64,000 nt of DNA from Breviolum minutum Mf 1.05b.01. Taxonomy: Eukaryota; Sar; Dinophyceae; Suessiales; Symbiodiniaceae. The stretch lies in assembly GCA_000507305.1 (NCBI GenBank), contig DF241127.1:1-64000 (forward strand), in the 5' to 3' direction. This document shows positions 46,652 to 58,144 of this stretch, piece by piece. A program made the position numbers and the translations under genes. A model generated the notes under the pieces. The model ran no database searches. It saw only the letters and a program-made list of their open reading frames with translations, and had not been told where the DNA came from. The first letter of the stretch is position 1. Each line of letters opens with the position of its first letter.

Positions 46652-46758
46652 AACTGTTGATGGCTCAGAAATCCTGCACCAGTTGAGGTTGGTGGTTCAT
46701 CCATTGTTTACAGGGTTTCTACATCCCAGGTGGTGCAGGATTTCTTTCATCAACAGAA
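46652..46758 (+). mobile_element. Family A TIR element
   Basis: ACTGTTGATGGCTCAGAAAT then CCTGCACC on the left; GGTGGTGCAGGATTTCTTTC then ATCAACAG on the right. It lies 31 bp from the partial copy at 46549-46620. Confidence 0.85.
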
Positions 46759-47053
46759 GGAAGAAAAATTGAGCTTCGCTTCAAACCCCCCAACTCTACC
46801 ATCCCAAAGTGTCCCGAGAGAAGCAGCAATGTCTCTGGCTTTTTTCAAGTCCAACAATTTCCTTAGATGTGCTGGTCGACAAGTTGATAAATTATAGCGA
46901 GTCACATGTATACGTGAAAATGTCCTGAAATGAAGAGAATACCTGAAACCAGGGTGCAAAAGGCTTCCTTGGGGAGAGAGAGGAAGAGAGGAGAGGAGAA
47001 CGAGCTGACATAAAATCTAACAACCCTCACCTGACAGGTGGGGAACAAGTGAT

Positions 47054-47158
47054 TACACTCCTTAAAACTAACATAGCATCTGTCAGGAAGCCATCCAAAA
47101 AGGAAACTAGTCTTCCAACCATCCATTTTCAGGTGCTATGTTAGTTTCAGGGAGGGTC
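47054..47158 (+). mobile_element. Family B TIR element
   Basis: TACACTCCTTAAAACTAACA then TAGCA on the left; TGCTATGTTAGTTTCAGGGA then GGGT on the right. The interior has CCAACCATCCATTTTCAGG. Confidence 0.85.
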
Positions 47159-47577
47159 GGAAGTATGGTTACCAAGGCCCGTTTAGAACGGAGTTCGATC
47201 CCAACTTTCTAAGCACTTACCCAGGGGAAAGAACTCCGAGTAGCTTATCACATGCTTCAATTATGCACACTTTTCTCAGCTTTGCTGGCGTTGAAACTCC
47301 TGATTGGTCAACATTCGATGTTCATCTCAGTGAAATGTGTTTCGTTTTTTCGCTTTCCCGGCTAAAACTGTTCCCAATATTGAAACAAAATCCTTTCCAA
47401 ACTCAACTCGTTTTGGGATTTCCCTTTACTAAACCAACACTTCAATGGCATGTCTTTTGGAAGTTTTTGGAGGTTCTGAGTAAATTTCCTTTCTCCTGGT
47501 TGGCTAGAAGGCATTTCCGTGATGGATTTTTCCCACGTCTCTATACTTAAAAGAGGGCATTAATCGCCTAAGAAAAT

Positions 47578-47675
47578 TATATCTCCGGGAAACTAACATA
47601 TCCCACCTGGGGAAAAGGAAAATCAGCTTCAGATATGCCTTATCAGGGGGATATGTTAGTTCCCTGGAGGATATT
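47578..47675. mobile_element. Family C TIR element
   Basis: TATCTCCGGGAAACTAACAT then ATCCC on the left; GGGATATGTTAGTTCCCTGG then AGGATA on the right. Confidence 0.85.
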
Positions 47676-47984
47676 TTTAAGAACTGCTAGATGTCCATAG
47701 ACAAAGTATAATTTCTTACTGTATCACCCGGATGAACCCAGGTTTATCTTCGCTGCTGATTTGGATCACAGGTCACAAAGGTATCATGTTAAGCTGCCAG
47801 TTTCCCCTGGCTTGAAAAGACAAATCTGCAACCCTGCAATACTTTTGATGCTTCAGAAATCTTGTGAAAAAATCACCTGACATCAACGAATTAGACCCTC
47901 GCGAAAAATGTGGTCGTCTCTCCATATCTGCTTATATCACACAACCAGTATGTCTGAATGACAGAACTTCAGAAAATATCAACA

Positions 47985-48097
47985 AGCTTCCTAAAACTAA
48001 CAGACAGTTCGCCCATGAAAATAGGCTATCCCAAAAGGATGGGCTGGTATTCCAACCATCCATTTTCAGGTGTGAACTGTTAGTTGCAGGGAGGGTA
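47985..48097 (+). mobile_element. Family B TIR element
   Basis: CTTCCTAAAACTAACAGACA on the left; GTGAACTGTTAGTTGCAGGG then AGGGTA on the right. The interior has CCAAAAGGATGG and CCAACCATCCATTTTCAGG. Confidence 0.85.
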
Positions 48098-48099
48098 AT

Positions 48100-48990
48100 G
48101 GGCGGTTTTAAAAAAAAATCCTGAGTGAATTCGAACATAACTTACGAGGTCCAAAATATCCTGTGACTGTTTGGGAAGCCGTTTGTTTGATTAAAAAATG
48201 CCCCAAGGACGAAGTCACCAGCCTTTATTTTCAGGCAGGCAAAATGGTGCAACAGTTACATCACCTGGAAAGGATCGATGGCTAGCAACTCCCATTAGTC
48301 TTGGCTTATCATGGCCCTTTACAAATCGCCACCGAACTTGGGAGTGGGAGTTGTGCCATCTACTTTCACTACAGCGTAAATTGTTTGGCAACATTTGGCG
48401 AGTATCCCTTTCAATTTCTTATCGGCAACCAAGATCTTGTCTTTGGCTTCTCTTTCTCGCTTCATCTGGTTACACCTAAGGATGAAGCATCTGACGGCTC
48501 AGGTCCAATTGCCTGGGTTGGGGCTTACGAAAACCCATTGGTTTCCCTCAGTAAGTATTTCAAAGGGTGGTACGTGGCAGGGGGGCGTAGGCTGACCAGC
48601 CATGATTATTTTGACTTGGTTCGCCCTGGGGGGGATGTTGCAACATCCAAATCAACGTAATGAGACACACATACCGCGGGCAGCACGGAAAACAAACATC
48701 TGATACTCCGTGAATTTCCCCCACCTGTTTTGGGTGTAGGCAAAACCAGTTGAAGTTTCTAGTTTCACTCTTCAATTCTGAAATCCCGGGAAAACAGCAT
48801 GATCTCCACCAATATCTTGCTCTTTGTAGATGTTGCCGAACCGTAACAAACACACCCGAAACAGAAAACAAAAGAAAAACTGGGATTTTTGTATATATAT
48901 ATTTATCTGCGTATATACCGTATATATGCATGAAAACCAACCAAAACCACCAACCCACCAAAAAATCCACAAACTATGGAATCCATCTTG
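48100..48990. other. Stretch without a firm gene
   Basis: Plus-strand open blocks near 48301-48600 lack recognisable features. TA-rich runs occur at 48890-48930. The coiled-coil gene below may continue into it on the minus strand. Confidence 0.4.
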
Positions 48991-49002
48991 GGATTCCACA
49001 CA

Positions 49003-49968
49003 AGCGAGCACTGCGTTCAACTTTCTCTTGTAACATTTGATTCTGATCTTCCAACATGTGCTTCTGATCTTCCAAGGCCAACATGTCTTCTTTCATGGAC
49101 ATCTTTTCCTGCTGCAGTCTGGCAATCTTCTCCGATTTCAGCTCGGAGCTGGCCTGATGAGTGGATGGGAAGGTGAAGACGTGCCACGTCCTACTTGCGC
49201 AGTGTTATGTCAATTTACGTCATGGTCAAAGCACATGAAGTCCCCAAAAGGTAGCGGACAGGGCTGCCCAACCAAGAAATAACAAGGGAAACTTGGACGA
49301 ATCGACTTGGAAACTGCAAGTGAGACTCCGTTTTGAATCCATGAAAGTGACTACTACCTTTCAAGGGCCAAATACTGTTCTTTTCTGGAACAGTTCAAGC
49401 GCTCATCCTTCTAATCTCAAAAAGAGTAGACATGTTTTTTACATTTTGCGGGAATCCATCTCAAAAAAATCGCTTCAACGAAGTTTACCAAAGTTCCTGC
49501 AGAAACTCAACGAAACGTTCCGGGGGCATATGGTGACACTGTTGTCAACGGTCAGTTGGAATGCCAAAGCTCAACCACTGGACTCCACTAAAAGATGCAA
49601 GAATTTGGGGATCGCAGATTCTTATTGTTCAACTCCAATGGTGCTCCGCTCAGTAACAGGGGATGTCTTAATCTATATTTTACAAGGTAATATGTGTACA
49701 TATAAATATATATATATATATTCATATCTATACATACATCCAGAAAGTCTAAAAGACAGAAAAAACCTTCTTGCATGGTTTTCAAAACAATCAAATCACT
49801 TGTATCATCCAGTTTCTTTTCAAGCTCATATTTCTTTGCTTTGGGTATTTTTCATCCAGGTATATTTGGATCAAATCTACTCCCCAGTCGCCCTGGACCC
49901 CCAAAACACCAAAACGTGACCTTCCACAGCATTTCCCGTTTCAAGCAGCTCGATGCCGCATCGCTGAC
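49003..49968 (-). CDS. Candidate multi-exon coiled-coil protein gene
   Basis: The best block is 49153-49003, from the acceptor TTCCCATCCACTCATCAG to a GT near 49001. It is open for 50 codons with a clear heptad-like pattern (EKIARLQQEKMSMKEDMLAL, then EDQKHMLEDQNQMLQEKVE), typical of a long coiled coil. Upstream minus-strand blocks of similar character are 49410-49358 (DERLNCSRKEQYLALE; donor GAAAG/GTAGTA), 49833-49767 (YELEKKLDDTSDLIVLKTMQ; donor GAAG/GTTTTT) and 49968-49921. The last two join in phase; the others need a further exon. A TA microsatellite lies in one intron. The protein probably forms a rod-like oligomer, but its role is unknown. Confidence 0.5.
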
Positions 49969-50029
49969 CTTGGTGAATGTCCCATGAATCAACTAGATGG
50001 ACTTCCCAGGGTATACAATGATGATTAAA

Positions 50030-50115
50030 AGCGCCCGTTATAAAGGCCTTATTCTCTTGGGAAAACGTGGCATTGAAAAATGGGGCCCCGAAAAAGAATC
50101 CTGATGGATACTATT
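50030..50115. other. Palindromic AAGGCCTT-containing stretch
   Basis: GCGCCCGTTATAAAGGCCTT then ATTCTC resembles part of a K element. Nothing else is recognised. Confidence 0.3.
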
Positions 50116-50117
50116 CG

Positions 50118-50244
50118 ACTAATGATAAATTGTTGGTTTGGGTTGGTTTCGGATTCTAAGGGTGCCCTTCAGCAACAATCCATTTGATCAGGGGATCCCA
50201 GGAATCCAAACCATCAACCCAAACCAACAATTAACCATTAGCTA
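50118..50244. mobile_element. Family H TIR element
   Basis: CTAATGATAAATTGTTGGTT then TGGGTTG on the left pairs with CAACCCAAACCAACAATTAA then CCATTAG on the right. TA occurs at both ends. Confidence 0.85.
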
Positions 50245-50522
50245 AATTGAAATAACAAAAAAGCAGATCCCATTTTGAAAATAGACTTCTTATTTTCAAT
50301 TGGGAGGGGTCAGGGTAGGATTTATTTTCATTTGAATAGATTCGCCCTTTTTTTGAATATATAGAGTCCGTAGGATTTCGTAGCCTGCATCCACCAACCA
50401 AAAAAACATAAGCCAAAAAAACAACCACTTGCTGCCTGAAGTTTCAAGGATTTTTTTTTAATGATTCCTATAAACCTGACTCATTCCTTGGCCTTGGTTT
50501 TGACTGAGGTAGATGGGCAATG

Positions 50523-50628
50523 ATTATCTGAGGGCAAACACGCCAAACATATCCCTCCCAAAAAGGAAGAGGAAACTCATCTTCCCAGCTACCTTTAAAG
50601 AGGGGATATATTAGCTCTCTGGAGGGAA
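50523..50628. mobile_element. Family C TIR element, diverged
   Basis: CCAAACATATCCCTCCCAAA on the left; GGGGATATATTAGCTCTCTG then GAGGGA on the right. Confidence 0.65.
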
Positions 50629-50629
50629 G

Positions 50630-51440
50630 ACTATACTTGTAAGCGATTGCAAGCAAGCTTCATGCTACATGGAATTTTGAAACCTTCACCCCCGAAAGAA
50701 ATGGTCGTGTCACTGATCCTGGCACCCCCCAAGGCCAACTGTGCATAAATGGTTGGCTATCCGTTGGATGATTTCAAATCTTTACATGGGAAATGGTTGG
50801 AAATTACCATGTCCATTCATTTTAAACTGGTTAGCTTTGGAATTCCAGGATAATATGATCATGATTTCTGAATGACATCCAAACCCTTGGAGGAGGAGTG
50901 CGAGATATCTTATTAGTGCTGAGGTTCCAGCAGGAATACCCCAAAAATGGCTCCAAGAACACATTGGGTGTCACAAGACTTCCCAAATTCATGGCAAGTT
51001 CTTGACAACATCCGTCAGTTTGTGCCACGTTTATCCCTTTGCAAACATCCAGCAATTGGCTTTGGCAAACGGGGTTTCCATTATGGTCGATTGAATTAAG
51101 TATACAGTAATCCCTTGTATCTAGATATCTTTTATCAACCAACCATAGTTCTCTTCATGGCTCCATGTGAGCTTCAAAAAAAATGACTTGTATGAACCCC
51201 TCTTCTTTCTGACATTTCGATACTCTTGGACCCTTCGCACACGAGGCAGTGACTCTACCCCCCAAAGCAACCACCCCACCATTGACACAAAACGTTAAGT
51301 GGCTTCCAAGGCGAGACGGACATCATCTGGAGGATTGGAAGCTAACTTTAAACAAGCCATCCTCCACAGTTCCTCCACCAAAAAGTCACCCCAAACTCGC
51401 AGAAAGTTGTGATTTTTTCATCAGAAAAATGATGTGTTGT
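50630..51440. other. Stretch without a firm gene
   Basis: A minus-strand open stretch at about 50980-51080 translates as QLLDVCKGINVAQTDG and may be an exon of the gene at 49-50 kb, but the splice limits are unclear. No element is seen. Confidence 0.35.
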
Positions 51441-51442
51441 GG

Positions 51443-51549
51443 TACACCCCTGAAGTTTAACATGGAACCCCAAAACTGGTGGTTTCAAACGATGTGTTTC
51501 CCTTTCCAAGGAGGCATTTTCAGGTTCCATGTTAAACTTTGGGGGTGTA
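51443..51549. mobile_element. Family F TIR element, well preserved
   Basis: TACACCCCTGAAGTTTAACA then TGGAACC on the left; GGTTCCATGTTAAACTTTGG then GGGTGTA on the right. Two mismatches in 27 bp. Confidence 0.9.
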
Positions 51550-52481
51550 TCGCGAATTTCCCCAAAGCGAAGGGGAGTTTTGGGAAAGGTAACACGATCA
51601 GGTCGATTGAGGTTATCCCACAAATCACCAATTGAAAAGAAGGGGAGCACTCACAAATCCCGAAATGTTGTGAAATGTAAATCTCAACAACCAAACCTCA
51701 GCAACCAAACAACCGTTGAGGTTTTTTTTCAAGGGGCTCCAACCAAAACCCTAGCCTGTCACCTCCCTGTAAAAGCTATGATTTTGTTTCACCCATTTTC
51801 TTTCAATCAATCTTCTTTTGACAAACCTTGGATTTCTGACGCTGGATTCGAAAGAAACAAAAAAAAATGCGCAAATAACGACGATTTTTTACGCTCCGCG
51901 CTCCTCGACCAGGTTCATAAAGGCATCACGTTCCTGGCCGGGCTTTTTTCATCATGAAGCACTATATAATAGCTTTGACCTTGTATCTTATTTTCAGAAT
52001 GCCCGACTCAAGGCTAAGAAAATTCCCCACCCCCTTTAGTTGAGGATGATGGAGCCTTCCTATGCTACTGAAATCCCCTAAATGATATCTTAATACATAT
52101 ATACGTAATATATACACGTTAATATATGTATTCCTTGCGATGCGAAGTTTCCCCACCCTAAAAATGACTGGCTTCTGGATTTTCATGAGTCCAATTTCTT
52201 AAGGTTCGGATGCCGGGAGCCAAAAAAAAAAAAATCGAAACTCCTGGCAACCTTCGAAGGGGAATTTGTCGCAATCCCAACCTTCCAGGCTTTGGTTTTT
52301 TTTGGAAAACTCCCTTCAGCATTTCGGTTCGGGTGGTTCCTCCTTGAAAAATGGCACCGAATCTTTTCGTTTTCTTAACGCCTGGAAGTTATGACAGTAT
52401 GGCGATTGAGTAATTGAGCCACTTAGAAAAACAAACGAGTTGGGTTGATTTTGGTTGGTGGTTGGTTGCCTTTTATCAAAA

Positions 52482-52588
52482 TTACACTCCCTCAAACTAA
52501 CAAACGGTCCTTCAAAAAGGTAGATGTATTTGCTATTGGAATGGGTTGATGTCCATTGGTCCATCGCCATGTTTGTTTGCTGCAGGGC
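52482..52588. mobile_element. Family B/F TIR element, diverged
   Basis: TACACTCCCTCAAACTAACA then AACGG on the left; CCATGTTTGTTTGCTGCAGG on the right. Confidence 0.6.
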
Positions 52589-53252
52589 AATAATATGTGT
52601 AGTGTATATATTTTTCATTTTTTCCGTATATATACATACGTAATGTCCCCTATATTCAAACCCTTTTTCCTTTTTTTCAAATCGCCGCATCAAAAAAAAG
52701 ATCGCCTGGGCGGCGATCTCGCTCTGTTGCGATTTATCCTCGGGGCTGAGGGGATCCGCAGCACGAATCGTCCAAGAGATTTTTTCGGCTCCAAAAAACT
52801 GCGTTTGGAACGGCCTTTTTCCAGAAAGCCCCCCCTTGAAAAAAATATTTGGGGAAAGAAATGGGTTCATCTTCCCCACAAATTTTAGGGCAGAAAGTCT
52901 TTAGAAAAACAAGGATGTCAAGACCACCACCTACTGTAAGCTGGGTATCATTTTGGGATTGCCGATTTGATTCAAATTTGTATTGAGGAGACTTGCTTGC
53001 ATCGGGCTAGCTTCCAAGCATGGCTTTCCTTTTTTTCATCCAGTGTCAATTTCCGTGTTCACCAAAATTCAAGTAGTGCCTCACATCTATCTTTCAAAGA
53101 AGAAGTCACAACCACCTCCGAAATATTGAACTCCTCCTGTTCGTTTCAACATTTCAAGTGCCCTTTTCTACCTTCTTGTCCCTTAAACACGGCCAGCCCT
53201 TCCGCCCTTGTGCCTCTTTCCGGAATCCCATGTTGTTGGTTTTACCCAGCTC

Positions 53253-53327
53253 GAAACGAATCTGACGTCGGAAGCGTAGCGCCGTCTCCAAGGAAGGTGT
53301 CCAGGGCGACATCCAGCGATCCTCCCT
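53253..53327 (-). CDS. Candidate exon, unknown product
   Basis: GC-rich block from TTAAGCTCAG to GCTGG/GTAAAA on the minus strand; the translation includes SLDVALDTFLGDGATLPTSD. The plus strand is open as well (acceptor TTTTACCCAG). Unresolved. Confidence 0.25.
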
Positions 53328-53370
53328 GAGCTTAATGTCAGGAGGAAGGACAATGTTGTGAGATGTTTCG

Positions 53371-53480
53371 GGGCAAATTACTATAATTCCTAAACCTGAA
53401 TTGTTTGGACATTTTGGGGGGAGTCCCTTTCTCAGCCACCATTTGGGGCGACCTTGACTGAGGTCATTATAATTTGCCCA
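53371..53480. mobile_element. Family G TIR element, complete
   Basis: GGGCAAATTACTATAATT on the left; GAGGTCATTATAATTTGCCC on the right. Unlike the other families there is no TA directly outside the arms. Confidence 0.7.
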
Positions 53481-53662
53481 GATGTTTGAGTGGAAGTTGA
53501 GACATCTTCTGGAGATATCACTGGGTTATAACTCTATTAGGCAGGTTTCCACCCACGATCACAGTTCACATGTAAGGTCAATAAGGATCCGTTGAGAAAG
53601 ATGAGCAGAAGAATTTCCACTAGTGGGTAGGAGCTGGTTCCCACACAAATATCATGTACGTA

Positions 53663-53706
53663 TGAATATATATATATATATAGATACATATATATATATA
53701 TACATT
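53663..53706. repeat. (TA)n microsatellite tract
   Basis: Two TA runs separated by GATACA. Confidence 0.9.
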
Positions 53707-53858
53707 TTTTCTGTATATACAAGTATATGTAGATACATACATGGCATATGTGTGTGAACCTGTGTCTTCCTGAAAAATGCAAAAACATCTTCACCTGTAA
53801 TGCCCTGGTGATCCCAAAACGGGAAGGAAGTCCGGAGCCGAATTTGAAAGTCCGAGGC

Positions 53859-53859
<1 letters not shown>

Positions 53860-53934
<75 letters not shown>
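53860..53934. repeat. (GAT)n microsatellite
   Basis: About 25 perfect ATG/GAT units. Open frames across it are low-complexity artefacts. Confidence 0.95.
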
Positions 53935-53935
<1 letters not shown>

Positions 53936-53939
53936 AAGA

Positions 53940-55020
53940 GAACCCCAAAGGAGCATACCCCATTGGCATCCCGTCTCTCTATCCCCCAAATGACAAATGT
54001 TCAAAAAGAATTCCCAAAACATAAACTGTCTTTAGAACCACATTTACTACTTCCCAAAGCCACCATCAAACTGGCATGAGAAGGTGGGAAACGATAGCTC
54101 AAAGTCCATAGGGATTCTGACCACCATCCCAAGCTACAAAGCATCTTTGGTAACAGCGAAAGTTGTAGGACATAGTGATTGATGCTTCAAAAATCCATTC
54201 ACAACCACATGGGATGATATGTTATATATACATATATACATACTATGATGAGGTGGTTGCAACATCAGGTTGAAACATGCCGTTTTTGCAACACTTTTGA
54301 TTTCTTGATGGAAACAATAAACAGCTGAAGTTTCTAGGCAAATTATTGCATCACCTCCCAGATAGCCCAATTTGCCCAGTTAAATCTACTTCAAGGCGCT
54401 TGGGCAAATCCTCCACATCGTCAGAATCCCATTTCCGCCTGAAGTCGTTCGTGCTTTGGGCAACAAGATGAGGCGAAAGAAGACGAGGCTGTCAAGTCCG
54501 CGGACAACACTGACAATTCAAATCAAAACTTGGGGATTTTTCCTCAGGAATTGCTTGGAAGAAAACAGCTGGAGAACTCCAAATTTTAACCTTTGGAAAG
54601 GACTTGCATCTTCCATGGAACATCCCGAAAAATTTCACCTGAAAATCTCAAAAGTGTTTCCAGATGGTGTACCGTTCAGGGAAGGGAAAACATTCCATCC
54701 TGACATCCATCACAAGACCGATGACCCATTCGTTTTGATTCGGTGGATTTCCGTATAGTCTGCACCAGGTTTTATAAGCAGATGGTGCCAACAACTCCCG
54801 GTAACCTGGTTGTGGCATCTTTCAAGGGTATTTTTGCAAGTATTTTCTCATTGGAAAAGGGATTTCGATTCCGATGTAGAGGTGACAAGTGTGTCCCTTC
54901 GTTCGTAGCATTCGATTTGTTTTGCTTCGACGTCCTTTGGTGGTCGTCCAAGTCGATGCTTTTTCGGTGTTTTCCATGGTTCCATGGATCACTTGGATCA
55001 CTTTATAGGGTGTCAGACAG
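53940..55020. other. Stretch without a firm gene
   Basis: Several open blocks of fewer than 110 codons on both strands, with no recognisable feature and no element. Confidence 0.45.
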
Positions 55021-55022
55021 TT

Positions 55023-55109
55023 GCCATGAAACCAAACATCCCAAAAGGAAACGATAGTCTTCCAACCACCATTTTCCAGGTCATATACTGTACATTAGTT
55101 TCACGGAGA
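55023..55109 (+). mobile_element. Family B element, diverged
   Basis: CCATGAAACCAAACATCCCA then AAAGGAAACGATAGTCTTCC, AACCACCATTTTCCAGG and the right arm TACATTAGTTTCACGGAG. Confidence 0.6.
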
Positions 55110-55812
55110 AAAACCTCAGAATCCTCATGGACCATTTTCCGCAACCATCTTGAACTTCAACCGCAACATCTTGCACATTGGCAACATCGGCCGCAACACA
55201 CAAACATCCAACGACAGATCATTGTCTGCCCTTTCCCCCCATTTTTCACAGCTCCCACCTGGAATCAGAAGCCATCAGAATCATATAAGGTTGCTCCTCC
55301 AGAATTTGATGAAGTTCACTTTCAGTGAGTGGTGGTTCCTCTTCCATTTTTTCGGCTGACCTAAGAACGCTGAAGGAAGGTCAAACTGTGAAATATAGAA
55401 AGAGATATTGATAGCATGGAGATCGTATCCTATATGTCCACAATGCATATGCATGTGTATATATATATATACACATGGATACATACATATATCTATACAC
55501 GTATGTATACACTTATATATCGTGTACTAATCAGAAATCAAATGCCAAAAATCAGATGTCAAATATAATGCACAATCTATGATGAATGAGTATATTTTCA
55601 AGGAATGAGGACAATAAATGAAAAGCATTCCATTAGTTTCAGCCAAAAACGCTCCAAACCATGTGGATCAAACGCGATCCATGCCTGGTCCGTGCCGGGT
55701 CCATGTACTACAGGTATATAAGTTGCATTGGTGGTGTGGTGCTACTATGTTTAAAAGCATCTTTAAACTCAAGATTTTGCCAAAATACTGTGTCAAGTCC
55801 AGTCTTTGGCAC
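55110..55812. other. Stretch without a firm gene
   Basis: A TA microsatellite lies at 55459-55474 in a TA/CA-rich tract (55440-55530). Weak open blocks only. Confidence 0.45.
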
Positions 55813-55929
55813 TACTGTTGCTTGAAGACATCCTGCACCACTTGGAATTTAAAAACCCCTGTAAATAAATAATGGGATAAACTACCAACCTCAACTGCTG
55901 ATCGCCGGATTTCTGAACCATCAACAGTA
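55813..55929 (-). mobile_element. Family A TIR element, reverse orientation
   Basis: It ends GCCGGATTTCTGAACCATCA then ACAGTA. The left arm, TACTGTTGCTTGAAGACATC then CTGCACCA, is partly diverged. Confidence 0.85.
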
Positions 55930-56365
55930 TGTCCCAACTTTCAGACATCGTTGGAATCCAAAATGATTCACAAACCCTAAAATGGAACTGTCGTAATGCT
56001 GAATATTTCATCAATTTTTGCGATCACTGTGGTACCCTAATTTTGACCCACCATCTTAAATCACCCCAAACTTATCTAGACATATTGCGTCTCAAAACAT
56101 GATGTATCAACAACTATAACAAACCTATCTATAAATACAAATCTAAACATACCCAAACATAAACCCTAAGGATATTAGTGTAACTAAATGGAACAAAAAC
56201 CCGTGTTTGTTGTGCTCATTTCTTTCTAAGATCGCTGGGCTTCTCTCAAAGGTACCGTGATGAAAAGCGTGTCTTGTGTTTCTCGATGCGTTCCAATGCC
56301 ACTTCGCGTGCTTTCACCAAGGCCTCGGTAGATCAGGAATCGCGAACTACCCGTAATGGTGAACG

Positions 56366-56478
56366 TACTGTTGATGGTTCAGAAATCCTGGATCATGTGG
56401 GATGGTGCTAAAACTCTGTAAATAATGGGATATCTATCATATCAACTGGTTAGCCGGATTTCTGAACCATCAACAGTA
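56366..56478. mobile_element. Family A TIR element abutting an F fragment
   Basis: TACTGTTGATGGTTCAGAAA then TCC on the left; GGATTTCTGAACCATCAACA then GTA on the right, a perfect 23-bp pair. An F-family interior and right arm (AGCAATGGAATATCCCCATT to CCATTGCTATGG) begins at its right edge. Confidence 0.9.
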
Positions 56479-56535
56479 GCAATGGAATATCCCCATTTTC
56501 AATATCAAAGGTTCCATTTTCCATTGCTATGGCAG
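56477..56535. mobile_element. Family F fragment
   Basis: AGCAATGGAATATCCCCATT then TTCAATATCAAAGGTTCCAT matches the F copy at 60297-60396. The left arm would lie where the A element now ends. Confidence 0.6.
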
Positions 56536-56939
56536 GAAAAAACGGAGTCTCACAACCTTTATCTGCCGTCCTGGTTTTTGTTTGCAAGTATTGCCCAAGC
56601 CGCCCACAGTGGAAAATTGTGAAGCTTAAGTTTGGGTCCCCTCAATTCGTAAAAAATACATAGATTCTTTACTACCACCTGGTGAATCCAAGAGATTTGG
56701 AAAACCCCCCAAGGTTGAACAGTAACTTGTGTACCTTTTCAAAAAGAGTTGCCGGATTGAGGGATAAAACGTATGCGGTTTGGCTGTCATGAATGGTAAA
56801 ACTGTATGAAAGTATACACAATGATTCCTGTCATTCAAAAGGTAGGATCATGATCTAGGTATACTTCACATGAAAGTATGCAAATGATCTAGGTATGCTT
56901 CACTGTGGCAACCACCTATTCCTGTCACTCAATAGATTT

Positions 56940-57050
56940 AGCCAAATTATAATATTTCACAAACCTAGATTTTTGCGAAATAAGAGGATTTCCCTGCCAA
57001 ACAGCCACCTTTTGGGGTGAAAAAAACGTGTTTTCCGTCGCTATAATCCT
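56940..57050. mobile_element. Family G TIR element
   Basis: AGCCAAATTATAATATTTCA then CAAACCTAG on the left; CCTTTTGGGGTGAAAAAAAC then GTCGCTATAATCC on the right. Confidence 0.7.
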
Positions 57051-57059
57051 ACCTACACA

Positions 57060-57740
57060 CTCGATTCGGAGAACCCCACCGAAAACGAACGGCGAAGTCC
57101 CCCAACCTGAAAATACCACCAAATGGAAAAGGAGAAACATCTATATATACAAACCCACCAATTTTTGGGGGGGGTTCCAATTGGTTCGTTTTAACTTTTG
57201 GGGATTTTGGGGATTTCGGACTCTCTTCATCAAAAAGGGGTTGAAATTTTATACAACAGTATTTTGTGACCCCCGAAATATGAGGGAAATCTTGCTTACA
57301 AGATCTCTTCACGCACGGAAAATAAATACAGCAAAACAAAAAAGATTCCTGATACTCGTAGTTTGATCATACTGCTTGGTTCATACGGATTCCCATCTAT
57401 TCTCGTCCTGAAAAGGGGGGTCGTTCACAGAATCCTCTACTCTTCAAAAAAGGCACCCCGCCAAAATCACGGGGAGATGTCGATTTGCCCCTTGATAAAT
57501 CTGGTCCACACTTTTCTGTGGTGTATTCAAGTGCTATACAACAAACTGCCATTTTTTGCGCGATTCGTAACTCTGAAAGTCATGGATGGTTTTTTAAAAA
57601 AATCAGACACTCTGGAATTGCTGATGAGCTGTTGAACCCTAGCTTAAAAACAATGGTGTCTTCGTAAAGGAGCCATTTAACAAATCTATTTAAGACAAAA
57701 GTGTGTCCATTTTTGATTCGTACCTTTTTCAGTTGGGCCT
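57060..57740. other. Stretch without a firm gene
   Basis: A B/F-like block at about 57075-57200 (CCGAAAACGAACGGCGAAGT, then GGAGAAACATC, then CCACCAATTTTTGGGGGG) may be a decayed element. Open blocks have no recognisable domain. Confidence 0.4.
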
Positions 57741-57745
57741 CAAAG

Positions 57746-57842
57746 ATACCCTCCAGGGAACTAACATATCTCCCAAAAATGGCATTTTGAAGATGATTTT
57801 CGAACTTCCCCAGGTGGGATATGTTAATTCCCTGGAGGGTAT
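57746..57842. mobile_element. Family C TIR element, best copy
   Basis: TACCCTCCAGGGAACTAACA then TATC on the left; GGGATATGTTAATTCCCTGG then AGGGTA on the right, with one mismatch in 24 bp and TA at both ends. Confidence 0.9.
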
Positions 57843-58024
57843 TTCAGCTCCCCGTGATTTTTTTTTGTGGAATTGATTTTTCGCACCCAGATGCGCTATG
57901 GAGAGCGGTAGCTACGCCAAGATCTTTGATCTTGAGAGCTTCCATTCGAAAGGAATTCCAGCTGATGCTCACAGTCCAATCGCCTTAACCAGGCGCCATC
58001 ATCGTTAGTTATTTCAATGGAGTG

Positions 58025-58141
58025 ACATGTATGGAGCCCCTATATATAAATGGCCGAAAAGAAGTGGATAACTGGGGTTATTTCGCCCTACTTATAGGAG
58101 TTATAGCCCCAGTTTTATAACTGGTAGGGACCCACCTTGTC
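58025..58141. mobile_element. Family E TIR element, left arm degraded
   Basis: The right end CTGGTAGGGACCCACCTTGT matches E. The left end has GGAGCCCCTATATATAAATG. The interior TTATAGGAGTTATAGCCCC is shared. Confidence 0.7.
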
Positions 58142-58144
58142 GTT

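Noticed and set aside
49293..49919. A 208-codon plus-strand open frame
   Set aside because: It reads through a TA microsatellite and opposes the better coiled-coil blocks on the minus strand.
52316..52879. A 187-codon minus-strand open frame
   Set aside because: It spans a diverged TIR element and TA-rich sequence, with no domain or compositional support.
53537..54022. His-rich or Met-rich proteins across the (GAT)n tract
   Set aside because: Low-complexity translation of a microsatellite. The same applies to the Thr, Asn, Val and Leu runs over the (CAA)n tract.
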